Source: CAZVBR01 sp964625755 (lineage in GTDB: Bacteria; Patescibacteriota; Minisyncoccia; Phycocordibacterales; XYD1-FULL-46-19). From it: a DNA stretch of 38,220 nt. The stretch is from the NCBI GenBank assembly GCA_964625755.1, contig CAZVBR010000002.1, positions 1-38,220 of the forward strand, read 5' to 3'. The notes under the pieces are model-generated. The model worked only from the letters and a program-made list of their open reading frames with translations. It searched no databases and was not told the DNA's origin. The position numbers were made by a program, and so were the translations under genes. Positions 24,158-32,247 of this stretch are shown here, in pieces. Numbering within the stretch: the first letter of the stretch is position 1; the number at the start of each line of letters is the position of its first letter.

Positions 24158-24186
24158 AGTCTGTCAAAATCAAATGCAAATGTCAA
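24158..24186 (-). promoter_or_regulatory. Promoter of the minus-strand RNA
   Basis: Reading the minus strand: consensus TTGACA (24186-24181), 17 nt, then CAGACT (24163-24158), matching TATAAT only at A2, A4 and T6. A start about 7 nt downstream falls at 24150-24151, the first base of the 14-bp closing stem. Confidence 0.65.
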
Positions 24187-24592
24187 ATATCTTGTTTTGA
24201 GTTTATTGTTTTGGAGGTGTTTTGTGTTTTAGAGTTTGGATGGATATAGAATAAGTTGATCTGACCTTGGCGAAAAAAAGTGCCCGGTCTTTGATTTTAG
24301 TTGAAATGGTGATTTTTCTTTGGCATTGAGTTGGTAAGTTGGAGTTGGAAGTAACCGGAGTGACTCCAGGATAGGGTGCGTTTATTTTTTTAAAGTCCCG
24401 GAAGGACGGTACCGAGGAAAAATGATACTTAAATATGATCCGATGGAATATCGTGATAATTTATCAAGATTTTGGTCGGTTTGATCCATGGCAACAATAA
24501 ATTGACTAAGAGATAATAATTATTATTATATATTAAGATCCTCGAACTGTTTTAAGTAGGAGTTTTTTGTTTATAATTAAATGATATAAATT
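24187..24592. other. Gene-free interval of 406 bp
   Basis: No gene is supported. A 20-codon plus-strand frame (24422-24484) follows a GAGG, and small stems (GGAG/CTCC near 24357-24367; GTCC/GGAC near 24393-24405) precede it, so a short leader or leader peptide cannot be excluded. TATAAT at 24572-24577 is a likely -10 for the gene starting at 24593, with a leader of about 9 nt. Confidence 0.45.
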
Positions 24593-25576
24593 ATGACTAA
24601 AGGGTATTTTGTGGCAATAGTTATTATTTTGGTGCTCATTGGTGCTGTTGGTTTAGCTATGTTTTTAGTTGAAGAGACGGATCGGGTGGAAGATGAAGTT
24701 GTTCTTCGTTTGGGATATAGACCGGGTGCTTTGGGAGATATCACCCCGGTAGTCCTGTCTGAATTTGATCTCATCTCTTCTGATCTGCGAGTGGAAACTG
24801 TTCCCGTTCCTGATCCAGGTACCGGTATGGATCGGTTGTTGACCGGAGAAATAGATGCTGTGGCCGGTATGCCCTTGGAGAGTATCATTGCCGAATTGCA
24901 AGGCGAAGTACCTTTTCATGCTTATGCGCTGGCTATGGATGTAGAGGGCAATAAAGCGGTTAGTCTGGTTGGTAATCGACAAATGGATATTGAAGTGGTG
25001 GGAGATCTCGCTGGTCAACCGGTGGCGTCTTTGCCGACACCGCAGGCTCAGTGGTTGGTCGAGCGTATTTTGATTGAGGCGGGGATTCCTTCGGAAGAGG
25101 TAAACATTGTAACTTATAATCCGGCTACACCGTTGGCCGGAATGGAAGCCGGGGAGCACGCTGCTATTTTCGGCTTGGAGCCGGCAATTTCAAGGGCAAT
25201 TCAGGAGGGCCATTTTGTTTTGGAGGCGGGGCCGATATCAAAGTTCCTTTACGGGGGAGAGCCGGTTGTTTCAGCTGCTTCTTTGATCAGTAATAAGTTT
25301 CGAGAGGAAAATCCTGAGGCGTACCAGGAGTTTCAAAACGCTTTTCGGGAAGCGGTAGAGCTGGTTGAGAATCGACCGGATGATATTCGAGAATTTCTTA
25401 CTGGCAGAGCTTATGGTGAATTATCGCCGGAAGTGGCAGAAGAAGTTTCTTTTGTTACTCTGATCACCCCGGAAGAGGCAGATAGGGAACTCACTGAAAG
25501 ATTTATTAATGACTTGTTGCAAGACGGCATAATAGATGAAGAGATAGATCTGGCACCTTTCTTCCCTGAGCAATAA
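24593..25576 (+). CDS. NitT/TauT-like ABC substrate-binding protein
   Basis: The 327-residue protein has an N-terminal membrane anchor (about 5-24) and then an NMT1/SsuA-like periplasmic-binding fold. Supporting stretches are LRLGYRPGALGDITPVVLSE, MDRLLTGEIDAVAGMPLESI, DLAGQPVASLPTPQAQWLV and the closing helices around FRENPEAYQEFQNAFREAVEL. No lipobox cysteine is seen, so it is tethered by the helix. It is followed after 1 nt by the fused ATPase-permease, which makes a complete importer. Relatives bind nitrate, sulfonates, taurine, pyrimidine precursors or aliphatic amines; the substrate cannot be read from the sequence. Confidence 0.82.
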   Translation: MTKGYFVAIVIILVLIGAVGLAMFLVEETDRVEDEVVLRLGYRPGALGDITPVVLSEFDLISSDLRVETVPVPDPGTGMDRLLTGEIDAVAGMPLESIIAELQGEVPFHAYALAMDVEGNKAVSLVGNRQMDIEVVGDLAGQPVASLPTPQAQWLVERILIEAGIPSEEVNIVTYNPATPLAGMEAGEHAAIFGLEPAISRAIQEGHFVLEAGPISKFLYGGEPVVSAASLISNKFREENPEAYQEFQNAFREAVELVENRPDDIREFLTGRAYGELSPEVAEEVSFVTLITPEEADRELTERFINDLLQDGIIDEEIDLAPFFPEQ

Positions 25577-25577
25577 T

Positions 25578-27152
25578 ATGAAAAACGACCAAAGAGCAGA
25601 TATTTCTCAGTTTGGTCTAAAAATAGAAAACCTTTCAGCGGGATATTCAAGACCATATTTGTGGCCGGTTCGATCTGTTGTGATTGACAGTATTAATTTA
25701 CAAGTGAATCCAGGGGAAATTGTCGGCATTTTAGGAAACAACGGTACTGGCAAAAGCACTTTATTAAAGGCCATTGTCGGTCCGAGATGCCGTTTTGGGG
25801 GCCAAGTTACAGTTAATGGATGTGAGATCGAATCGGGTCAAGTGGCTTATATGCCTCAATCTCCCGGAGACACTCTTTCTCCTTGGTTAACGGCTGAAAA
25901 AGAAATTGCGTTACCGCTTAGAATCCAAGGCTGGACTAAACAGAAATGGCAGCCACAAGTTAAAAAATTGTGTGAAAAGTATCAGATCTCAGTACCCTTA
26001 CACCGTAAGATAACTGAACTATCCGGAGGTCAACGAGTTAAAGTGGCTTTACTGCGAGCTCTAGCCGTTTTAGATCATAAGTTGGTAGTAATGGATGAGC
26101 CATTTGAAGGATTGGATGGCAAATCCAGAAATTTACTTATTCAAAAGATAAAAGAGATGGCTACTGTCGGAATACCTGTGTTAATTACGAGCCATCGAGA
26201 AGAGGATCTTGATTTGTTAAAAGCGATCAAATATCGTTTAGAAGGTGGGCCGGTCAATAATTTAAAGAGAGTACCTGTCGGTAATGGAGAGATCGAATTT
26301 CACAATAGGAAATCGAGTTTGGATCGAGAAAGTGATCCGGAGGATGAAAGAGTCAATGACACCATTGAATACGCCAATAATGAAAATGATAGATCTCGGC
26401 ATCGGGCAAGAGCTGTAATTACCGGTGGTTTAATCGGCATAGTAGTTGGTCTTCTTTTGTGGCAGGGCCTGGCTTGGGTTATAGATAACCCTCGATTGTT
26501 GCCTGCCCCGATCAGCGTATTGGCAGAGATGACCGATCTCCTTACCGAGCCTTCTTCATTGCCCGATCTGTCGGTAACTATTGGTCGAGCTTTGTTCTGG
26601 TGGCTTGTTGCTAATCTGGTGGCTATACCGCTTGGGATCGCTATCGGCTACGACCCGGTTATTTATCGTTTGTTTGCCCCTTGGTTGTCTTTGGGTCGAG
26701 CGGTACCGGTATTTGCCTTACTGGGAATGGCCAAAGGAGTGTTCCCCGGTAATGCCTCGTTACAGACCGGTTTTTTGGTTTGGCTAACTCTTTTTTTGAT
26801 CTCTCTTCATGTCTTAGCCGTTACGTCTTCTATGGTAGCTAGAAGAAGGTTGGAAATAGCAGCTACTTTTGGTGCCGGTCATTGGTTTCGGATCAAGAGG
26901 ATCATGCCATACGAGTGCTTACCCGGCATTTTTACTGCTCTTGAGATCACTTTGCCGATCAGTGTGGTGGTGGGTTTGGTGGTCGAGATGTTTATCTTTC
27001 CGCAAACCGGTATTGGCATAGATCTTTATAACAATATGGATGCTCGTAATATGGGTAAGTTGTTCGCTTTGATACTTATCCCCGGTATTATGTCAGCTAT
27101 TGGATTAACCGTCATTAGAACTGTTTCGCAAAAATTCAAATTGGAGCTTTAG
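25578..27152 (+). CDS. ABC importer with ATPase and permease fused in one chain
   Basis: The 524-residue product joins two proteins that are normally separate in NitT/TauT/SsuBC importers. Residues 10-235 are the ATPase: Walker A GNNGTGKS (53-60), signature LSGGQ (148-152), Walker B LVVMDEP (169-175) and the H-loop SHRE. A polar linker (235-278) leads to a permease with about six helices (280-524) carrying the coupling-helix (EAA-like) motif EIAATFGAGHWFRIKRIMPY at about 426-445. A homodimer would provide two ATPases and two permeases. Start 1 nt after the binding-protein stop indicates translational coupling. There is no frame break at the junction, so the fusion is seen directly. Confidence 0.9.
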   Translation: MKNDQRADISQFGLKIENLSAGYSRPYLWPVRSVVIDSINLQVNPGEIVGILGNNGTGKSTLLKAIVGPRCRFGGQVTVNGCEIESGQVAYMPQSPGDTLSPWLTAEKEIALPLRIQGWTKQKWQPQVKKLCEKYQISVPLHRKITELSGGQRVKVALLRALAVLDHKLVVMDEPFEGLDGKSRNLLIQKIKEMATVGIPVLITSHREEDLDLLKAIKYRLEGGPVNNLKRVPVGNGEIEFHNRKSSLDRESDPEDERVNDTIEYANNENDRSRHRARAVITGGLIGIVVGLLLWQGLAWVIDNPRLLPAPISVLAEMTDLLTEPSSLPDLSVTIGRALFWWLVANLVAIPLGIAIGYDPVIYRLFAPWLSLGRAVPVFALLGMAKGVFPGNASLQTGFLVWLTLFLISLHVLAVTSSMVARRRLEIAATFGAGHWFRIKRIMPYECLPGIFTALEITLPISVVVGLVVEMFIFPQTGIGIDLYNNMDARNMGKLFALILIPGIMSAIGLTVIRTVSQKFKLEL

Positions 27153-27171
27153 CTGACCGGTAAAAAAGTTT

Positions 27172-27188
27172 GAAATTCCGGGAATTTC
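27172..27188. promoter_or_regulatory. 17-bp perfect palindrome, possible operator
   Basis: GAAATTCC-G-GGAATTTC is perfectly symmetric and ends 3 bp before TTGACT (27192-27197), a candidate -35 for the gene at 27271. The loop of one base is too tight for a transcript hairpin, so a dimeric protein-binding site is more likely. Confidence 0.4.
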
Positions 27189-27270
27189 CGTTTGACTTTT
27201 TTAAGAGGTTGTGTTTGCATTTGAGTGGAAAGTCAGGACCGGAAAACAAAAAAGGAAGGATAAAGAGGCC

Positions 27271-27705
27271 ATGAAGGATATTTTGTTCGGGATTGGGTAT
27301 GCAATTGTCGGCTTGTTTTTGGGGGTAATTTATGTCTTTGCGGCCGGCGGCAAGATCGAGATTTTTCCGCTTGTTGTGGCGGCAGTTTTTGCCCCAATCC
27401 TCGCATTTGCCATACTTTACTGCGCCATCTTGGCCGGGTACATATCATTTTTCGACCGGCCAAAAGCAGGAGGGGTCAAGATAAGCGAGCTCCGGAAAGG
27501 AGCCCGAATCGTCTTTTGGGTGATGGTGGTTTACCTACTGTTGCCCGTGGCCACTTTTGTGGCGTCCGTAGCTTTGAATTACTTGGGACATGAACATCTG
27601 GCCTCAGTGTTTTTTGGGGCGAGGTTCATGATTCTGCTTTTAGTCTTCCCGGTTATAATCGGGTTGGGTGTTATTGGGTTGCTTTTTAGTAACAGAGCAA
27701 CCTAA
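27271..27705 (+). CDS. Four-helix membrane protein of unknown function
   Basis: The 144-residue protein has four hydrophobic segments (about 4-25, 30-58, 76-103 and 115-140) and no recognised family. ATG 27271 is chosen over an in-frame GTG at 27211 because AGGAAGGA (27253-27260) precedes it and the earlier 20 residues are strongly basic and unlike a membrane protein start. Like the radical SAM and S51 genes it has a ribosome-binding site and its own downstream hairpin, which sets it apart from the leaderless majority. Confidence 0.65.
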   Translation: MKDILFGIGYAIVGLFLGVIYVFAAGGKIEIFPLVVAAVFAPILAFAILYCAILAGYISFFDRPKAGGVKISELRKGARIVFWVMVVYLLLPVATFVASVALNYLGHEHLASVFFGARFMILLLVFPVIIGLGVIGLLFSNRAT

Positions 27706-27715
27706 AGCAGAAAAA

Positions 27716-27748
27716 AGGTCTCCGGGGGCGCGTGCCCCTCGGAGACCT
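27716..27748. terminator. Strong hairpin after the four-helix protein gene
   Basis: AGGTCTCCG + GGGGC pairs with GCCCC + CGGAGACCT (14 bp, one unpaired T, loop GCGT). The six A on its left give a T-tail only for minus-strand transcripts; on the plus strand no T-run follows. It could end transcription from either side or stabilise the plus-strand mRNA 3' end. Confidence 0.6.
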
Positions 27749-28063
27749 AAGTGTTTAAAGTTGATATCGGATCCGTTTTTGAGCGGATACGGGTCTATGT
27801 CCGGATAAGGAAAAAGAATTTTGCGGCCTTGGTTTTTGATAATATTTTATTTAAACAAGTGAATGTTGTAGCGGTTTATTTCGGTTTTTGTTTTTGATCA
27901 CTTTGGAATGGTTTTTTCTCTATTTTATTTTTTCAACTATAAAGAGATGCTTTTTGGTGTTGGGGTGAACTATGGGTTGATCTGCGGTTGAGAGTTTTTT
28001 GGAATTGGTCGGGTCGCGATAAAAAAGTGTTTTAATATTTAGCGACTGTTTGGATGATGGATT
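27749..28063. other. Gene-free interval of 315 bp
   Basis: No gene is seen. A small inverted repeat ATCCG/CGGAT (27771-27788) and several T-runs occur, but nothing I can assign. The promoter of the next gene begins at 28064. Confidence 0.5.
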
Positions 28064-28092
28064 TTGCCAGGCGGGGTTAAAAAGGGTAAAAT
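28064..28092 (+). promoter_or_regulatory. Promoter placing transcription start on the ATG
   Basis: TTGCCA (28064-28069), exactly 17 nt, then TAAAAT (28087-28092), then 7 nt to ATG 28100. This is the best complete example in the window of a leaderless promoter. It also rules out the in-frame TTG at 28064, which is the -35 box itself. Confidence 0.75.
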
Positions 28093-28099
28093 AGGACAT

Positions 28100-28834
28100 A
28101 TGTCAGAAGAAAAGAGAAAGCTGACAAGAAAAGAGAGGCGAGCTATGGCCCGGGTTCAGTCCAAGCAAGCGACCGGGGTGAATGTTGTCCGGGTGAAAAA
28201 ATGGGCATTGGTGCTGGGAGTGTTTTTATTGATCCTGGTTTTAACCGCTCTGGCCATTCGGCAGAGCCGGAGACCGGATCAGCCTTTGACAATGCTCGAG
28301 CCGGCTCCGGTGACGGAAAATGATCATTACTTGGGAGCCCAAGACGCCTCGGCTACTTTGATCAAGTATAGCGACTTTGAGGCTCCCGGTGGTGCCGGTT
28401 ATAATTTTCTTTTAACGGAAGTGCTGGATCATTTTGAAGATGACGAGTTGAAATTTGTCTACCGCCATTTCCCATTGGATTACCATGACGGGGCTGAGCC
28501 GACTGCTCGGGCAGCTGAGGCAGCCGGTTATCAGGGAGAGTTTTGGTCGATCCATGAAATGATCTTTCAAGGTCAAGAAGAGTGGTCCGGAATGGAGCCG
28601 GAAGAGTTGGAGGCGGTTTTGCTTGAGTATGCCGAGGCCCTGGAATTGGATCAGGAGCAGTTCGAGGCCGATTTTGATCGGCCGGAAGTCGGGCGAAAAA
28701 TAGAGGAGAATCTAGCTGACGGCCGAAGAATCGGGGTATCGGAGGTTCCGGCCTTCTTCTTAAACGGAGAAATGATTGAGAATCCGGATTCAGCGGAAAA
28801 GTTCATCGACCTGATCGAGGAAGAGCTGGATTAG
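28100..28834 (+). CDS. DsbA-like thioredoxin-fold protein lacking the CxxC motif
   Basis: The 244-residue protein has a basic N-terminus (KRKLTRKERRAMAR), one membrane helix (about 33-53) and an extracytoplasmic thioredoxin_4/DsbA-like domain (75-244). The start of the domain reads LIKYSDFEAPGGAG, where active relatives have FxCPxC; both cysteines are replaced (Ala95, Gly98). The helical insertion (EGDWSIHE-type, here GEFWSIHEMIF) and the cis-Pro loop VSEVPAFFLNG are intact. It therefore keeps the fold but cannot be a thiol oxidoreductase by the usual mechanism. It could be a chaperone or binding protein. Confidence 0.82.
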   Translation: MSEEKRKLTRKERRAMARVQSKQATGVNVVRVKKWALVLGVFLLILVLTALAIRQSRRPDQPLTMLEPAPVTENDHYLGAQDASATLIKYSDFEAPGGAGYNFLLTEVLDHFEDDELKFVYRHFPLDYHDGAEPTARAAEAAGYQGEFWSIHEMIFQGQEEWSGMEPEELEAVLLEYAEALELDQEQFEADFDRPEVGRKIEENLADGRRIGVSEVPAFFLNGEMIENPDSAEKFIDLIEEELD

Positions 28835-28883
28835 AGGAAATTTTGAATCAATTAGTTAATTTAATACTTAAATAAGTCTTGCC

Positions 28884-29663
28884 ATGATCCTATTATTTGA
28901 TATCGGTAGAACCAAGATGAGGTTGGCTACCTCAGAAGACGGTGAGAGTATCTCCGAGCCTTTGATCTTAGATACGCCAGCTGACTCCAAAGCGGGCGGG
29001 CGTTTGTTTATGGCGGCCGGGGAGGATCTCCTGTCCGGCAGAAAGCCAGACCGGGTGGTCGGTGGAATGAGTCGAACCGTATGGTCTGACCTTGAAGGTT
29101 TCCGGTCTGAGATAACCTGGGAGGCGGAAATGGTCATAGAAAATGATAGTGCCACGGTTGGTTTAGGGGAGGCGGTTTACGGCGCCGGACGCGGTTCTTC
29201 ATTGGTGGTTTATATGACGGTCAGTAGTGGTGTGGGAGGGGCAAGGATCGTGGATCAAAAGATAGATGTTAATAAATACGGTTTTGAGCCCGGTCATCAG
29301 TGTATTTTTATGGCTCGAGATAGCGGTGAGACAGAAAACGGAGTAAATCTAGAGCAACTGGTCTCAGGGGTGGCTTTAGAGGAGCGGACCGGATTAAAAC
29401 CTTACTCGATCACCGATCAGGCGGTCTGGACCGAGTTAGCTCGGTACTTGGCTTATGGTTTGGCCAACACGATCGTTCATTGGTCTCCGGAGGTGGTAGT
29501 AGTGGGCGGGTCAATGATGAAGAAACCCGGCATAGACTTAGATGAAACCAGAGATTTTGTTCGGGAGATCCTAACTATTTACCCGGAGTTGCCGGAGATC
29601 AGGCAAGCTAAGTTAGGTGATATTGGCGGGCTGTACGGGGCTTTGGTTTTAGCCCGGTCGTAG
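28884..29663 (+). CDS. Divergent ROK-family sugar kinase-like protein
   Basis: The 259-residue cytosolic protein has the ROK layout: phosphate-1 loop LFDIGRTKMRLA, catalytic-type IENDSATVGLGEA (Asp at about 92), phosphate-2-like VSSGVGGARIVD, and GVNLEQLVSG. Two differences stand out. The loop DIGGTK has Arg for the second Gly, and the zinc-binding CxCGxxGCxE motif is absent, leaving only the His of EPGHQ. Family members phosphorylate glucose, ManNAc or GlcNAc, or act as regulators; no DNA-binding domain is present. Kinase activity is likely but not certain. Confidence 0.75.
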   Translation: MILLFDIGRTKMRLATSEDGESISEPLILDTPADSKAGGRLFMAAGEDLLSGRKPDRVVGGMSRTVWSDLEGFRSEITWEAEMVIENDSATVGLGEAVYGAGRGSSLVVYMTVSSGVGGARIVDQKIDVNKYGFEPGHQCIFMARDSGETENGVNLEQLVSGVALEERTGLKPYSITDQAVWTELARYLAYGLANTIVHWSPEVVVVGGSMMKKPGIDLDETRDFVREILTIYPELPEIRQAKLGDIGGLYGALVLARS

Positions 29664-29735
29664 ACTATTTTTTGTATTTTTAAAATTTCCTTTTTCAAAT
29701 GATCAAAAAACGGTTTAAGAACTTGAATTTTTAGA

Positions 29736-29762
29736 GCCGGGTATTGTCTTCCCGGTTTTTTT
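29736..29762 (+). terminator. Terminator after the ROK gene
   Basis: GCCGGG pairs with CCCGGT (6 bp including one G-T, loop of 9 nt), followed by seven T. Confidence 0.8.
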
Positions 29763-29876
29763 GTTGCTTTTTTTCTGAAATGACATTTTTGGTCTGGTCT
29801 TTAAATGAGGTTTTGATTTAAAATGACAAAGCGATAATTAAAATTATTATTACTAACTTAACCTTAGTTGCTTATT

Positions 29877-32198
29877 ATGTCTCAAGAAAAAAATAAAGAT
29901 GCGCAAACCGGAAAGCCATTAATTCCGAGTATTAAAAAAAGAGATGGGTCAGTAGTGGAATTTGACTTGGAGAAAATAAAACAAGCTATTTTCAAGTCCA
30001 TGAAGGCTTCCGGGGAAGGAGACTGGTCGGAGGCTGAAAAAGTAGCCAAAGCAACTAAGGCAGCCTTGGTAAAAGAGGCTCGGAAATCCAAAGAAAAACC
30101 CTATACTCCAAGTGTCGAGAAGATCCAAGATGTAGTAGAGCAACAATTGATCTTGGAGAATTTGGCAGCGACCGCTAAGGCTTATATTATATACCGGGAA
30201 CGCAGAGCGGAACTTAGGCAAGAAAAGGGCGAGATCCCGAAAAAGGTGAAAGAATTAGCCGAAGAAAGTAAAAAATATTTCCGCAATCCAATGTCGGAGT
30301 TCATTTTTTATCGGACTTACTCCCGCTGGATAGAAGAGGAATCCCGGCGAGAGACCTGGATCGAAACAGTCGATCGTTATATTGATTTTATGCGGGAGAA
30401 CTTGGGTGATAAATTAAGTTCCGATGAGTACCGGGAAGCTCGTGAGGCTATTTTGAATCAAGAGATCATGCCGTCAATGAGATTGATGCAGTTTGCCGGT
30501 CCGGCCGCCCGTCGGACTAACGTATGCGCTTATAATTGCTCTTACATCGCGCCGACTAAGTTAAGGGATTTTGGCGAGATAATGTATTTGTCTATGTGCG
30601 GAGTCGGAGTCGGTTTTTCGGTTGAAAGCCATACAGCTCAACAACTGCCGATGATCAAAAAACAAACCGGAGAGAAATTGCCAACTCGAGTGATCGAAGA
30701 CAGTAAAGAGGGTTGGTCGGAGTCTTTGGTTTTCGGATTGAAAACTTGGTATAACGGTCAAGATGTTGATTTTGATTATTCTCGTTTACGTCCGGCCGGG
30801 GCCCGTCTTAAGACTATGGGCGGCAAGAGTTCCGGTCCGGAGCCTTTGCGGGAGTTGATGAATTATGCTCGAGAAAGGATATTACGGCTTCAAAATCGTC
30901 GGCTAAGTAATTTAGATGTCCATGATATTATCTGCAAGATCGGCGAAGTGGTGGTTTCCGGTGGGGTCAGGCGAAGTGCTTTGATATCTTTATCCGATCT
31001 CGATGATCATGATGTTCGACATGCCAAAGACGGCCAGTTCTACCTGACGCATCCGGAAAGAGCCATGGCTAATAATTCTGCGGTGTATAATTACAAGCCA
31101 ACCGGCACGGAGTTTCTGGATGAATGGCTGTCTTTGATGAAGGGTGGGTCCGGAGAAAGAGGGATCTTTAATCGGGGCGGACTGAAATCTCAGTTACCGG
31201 AACGCCGTTGGGCCACCTTTTCTCCCGGTCATGATTCAAGCGGTATAAATCCTTGCGGGGAAGTGATCTTAAAGTCAAAGCAGTTTTGTAATTTATCCGA
31301 GGTGGTGGCGCGTCATGACGATACGGAAGAGAGTCTACTGCGGAAAATTCGTTTGGCCACTTTGCTGGGTACTTACCAATCGAGTTTGACGAACTTTGGT
31401 TATTTGTCGTCGGACTGGAAAAAGAATTGTGAAGCCGAAAGATTGCTCGGGGTCTCGATTACCGGTCAATGGGACTGTCCAAAAGTTTGGGATGCAAAAA
31501 TGCTTGAAAAGATGAGATCAGAGGCGATAGCGGTTAATGAGAAGTATGCTAAAAAATTCGGCATAAATCCTTCGGCGGCGATCACCTGTGTCAAGCCTTC
31601 CGGCACGGTGTCTCAGCTGGTTGACGCTTCTTCCGGCATGCATCCGCGCCACTCGGAGTATTATATTCGCCGGATCAGGATCGCGGCTTCGGATAGCTTG
31701 TTTAAGATGTTAAAAGATCAAGGAGTGCCTTATAAACCGGAGGTTGGCCAAGCGGACGGTCAAGCTATTACTTATGTTTTGGAATTTCCGGTTAAGGCTC
31801 CGGGTGGTTCGACTCACCGAGATGACTTGAGCGCGATCGAGCAGTTGGAACACTGGAAAAAGGTGAAGGAAAGTTACACTGAACACAACCCTTCAGTAAC
31901 CATTTCGGTAGGTGAAGACGAATGGGTGCAAGTGGCAAATTGGGTGTATGAAAATTGGGAGATAATAGGTGGTTTGTCATTCTTGCCTCGCCTGACTCAT
32001 GTTTATAAATTGGCCCCGTATGAGGAGATCACCAAGGAGGAGTACGAAGAGATGAAGAGAAATTTCGTTGATATTGATTTTTCAAAGATCGTAGCTTATG
32101 AGGTTACGGATCAGACCGAAGGCACCAGGGAATTGGCTTGTTCTTCCGGGTTGTGCGAGATAGATGACCTGGTTGGTCAAGATAAGACGGAAGCTTGA
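29877..32198 (+). CDS. nrdJ: AdoCbl-dependent (class II) ribonucleoside-triphosphate reductase
   Basis: The 773-residue product starts with an ATP-cone regulatory domain (about 15-105, IKKRDGSVVEFDLEKIKQAI) and continues as a monomeric class II reductase of the Lactobacillus RTPR type. The catalytic set is visible: Cys221 in NCSYIAP, then NPCGEVILKSKQFCNLSEV with radical Cys460, Glu462 and Cys471, the expected 11 residues apart, and a C-terminal CSSGLC pair that re-reduces the site. It makes dNTPs from NTPs using adenosylcobalamin, without oxygen. Its cofactor can come from the adenosyltransferase at 21358. ATG 29877 is preferred over an in-frame TTG at 29868. A possible promoter TTGATT (29813-29818) lies upstream. 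It ends 50 bp before the rnpB promoter. Confidence 0.94.
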   Translation: MSQEKNKDAQTGKPLIPSIKKRDGSVVEFDLEKIKQAIFKSMKASGEGDWSEAEKVAKATKAALVKEARKSKEKPYTPSVEKIQDVVEQQLILENLAATAKAYIIYRERRAELRQEKGEIPKKVKELAEESKKYFRNPMSEFIFYRTYSRWIEEESRRETWIETVDRYIDFMRENLGDKLSSDEYREAREAILNQEIMPSMRLMQFAGPAARRTNVCAYNCSYIAPTKLRDFGEIMYLSMCGVGVGFSVESHTAQQLPMIKKQTGEKLPTRVIEDSKEGWSESLVFGLKTWYNGQDVDFDYSRLRPAGARLKTMGGKSSGPEPLRELMNYARERILRLQNRRLSNLDVHDIICKIGEVVVSGGVRRSALISLSDLDDHDVRHAKDGQFYLTHPERAMANNSAVYNYKPTGTEFLDEWLSLMKGGSGERGIFNRGGLKSQLPERRWATFSPGHDSSGINPCGEVILKSKQFCNLSEVVARHDDTEESLLRKIRLATLLGTYQSSLTNFGYLSSDWKKNCEAERLLGVSITGQWDCPKVWDAKMLEKMRSEAIAVNEKYAKKFGINPSAAITCVKPSGTVSQLVDASSGMHPRHSEYYIRRIRIAASDSLFKMLKDQGVPYKPEVGQADGQAITYVLEFPVKAPGGSTHRDDLSAIEQLEHWKKVKESYTEHNPSVTISVGEDEWVQVANWVYENWEIIGGLSFLPRLTHVYKLAPYEEITKEEYEEMKRNFVDIDFSKIVAYEVTDQTEGTRELACSSGLCEIDDLVGQDKTEA

Positions 32199-32247
32199 TT
32201 CGGCGTGGTAAGGTTTTTTTGGGATGTGGCCGAAGGCCGGAGTTTAC

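Noticed and set aside
24422..24484. 20-residue plus-strand frame after GAGG
   Set aside because: Too short to support without conservation data; mentioned only as a possible leader peptide.
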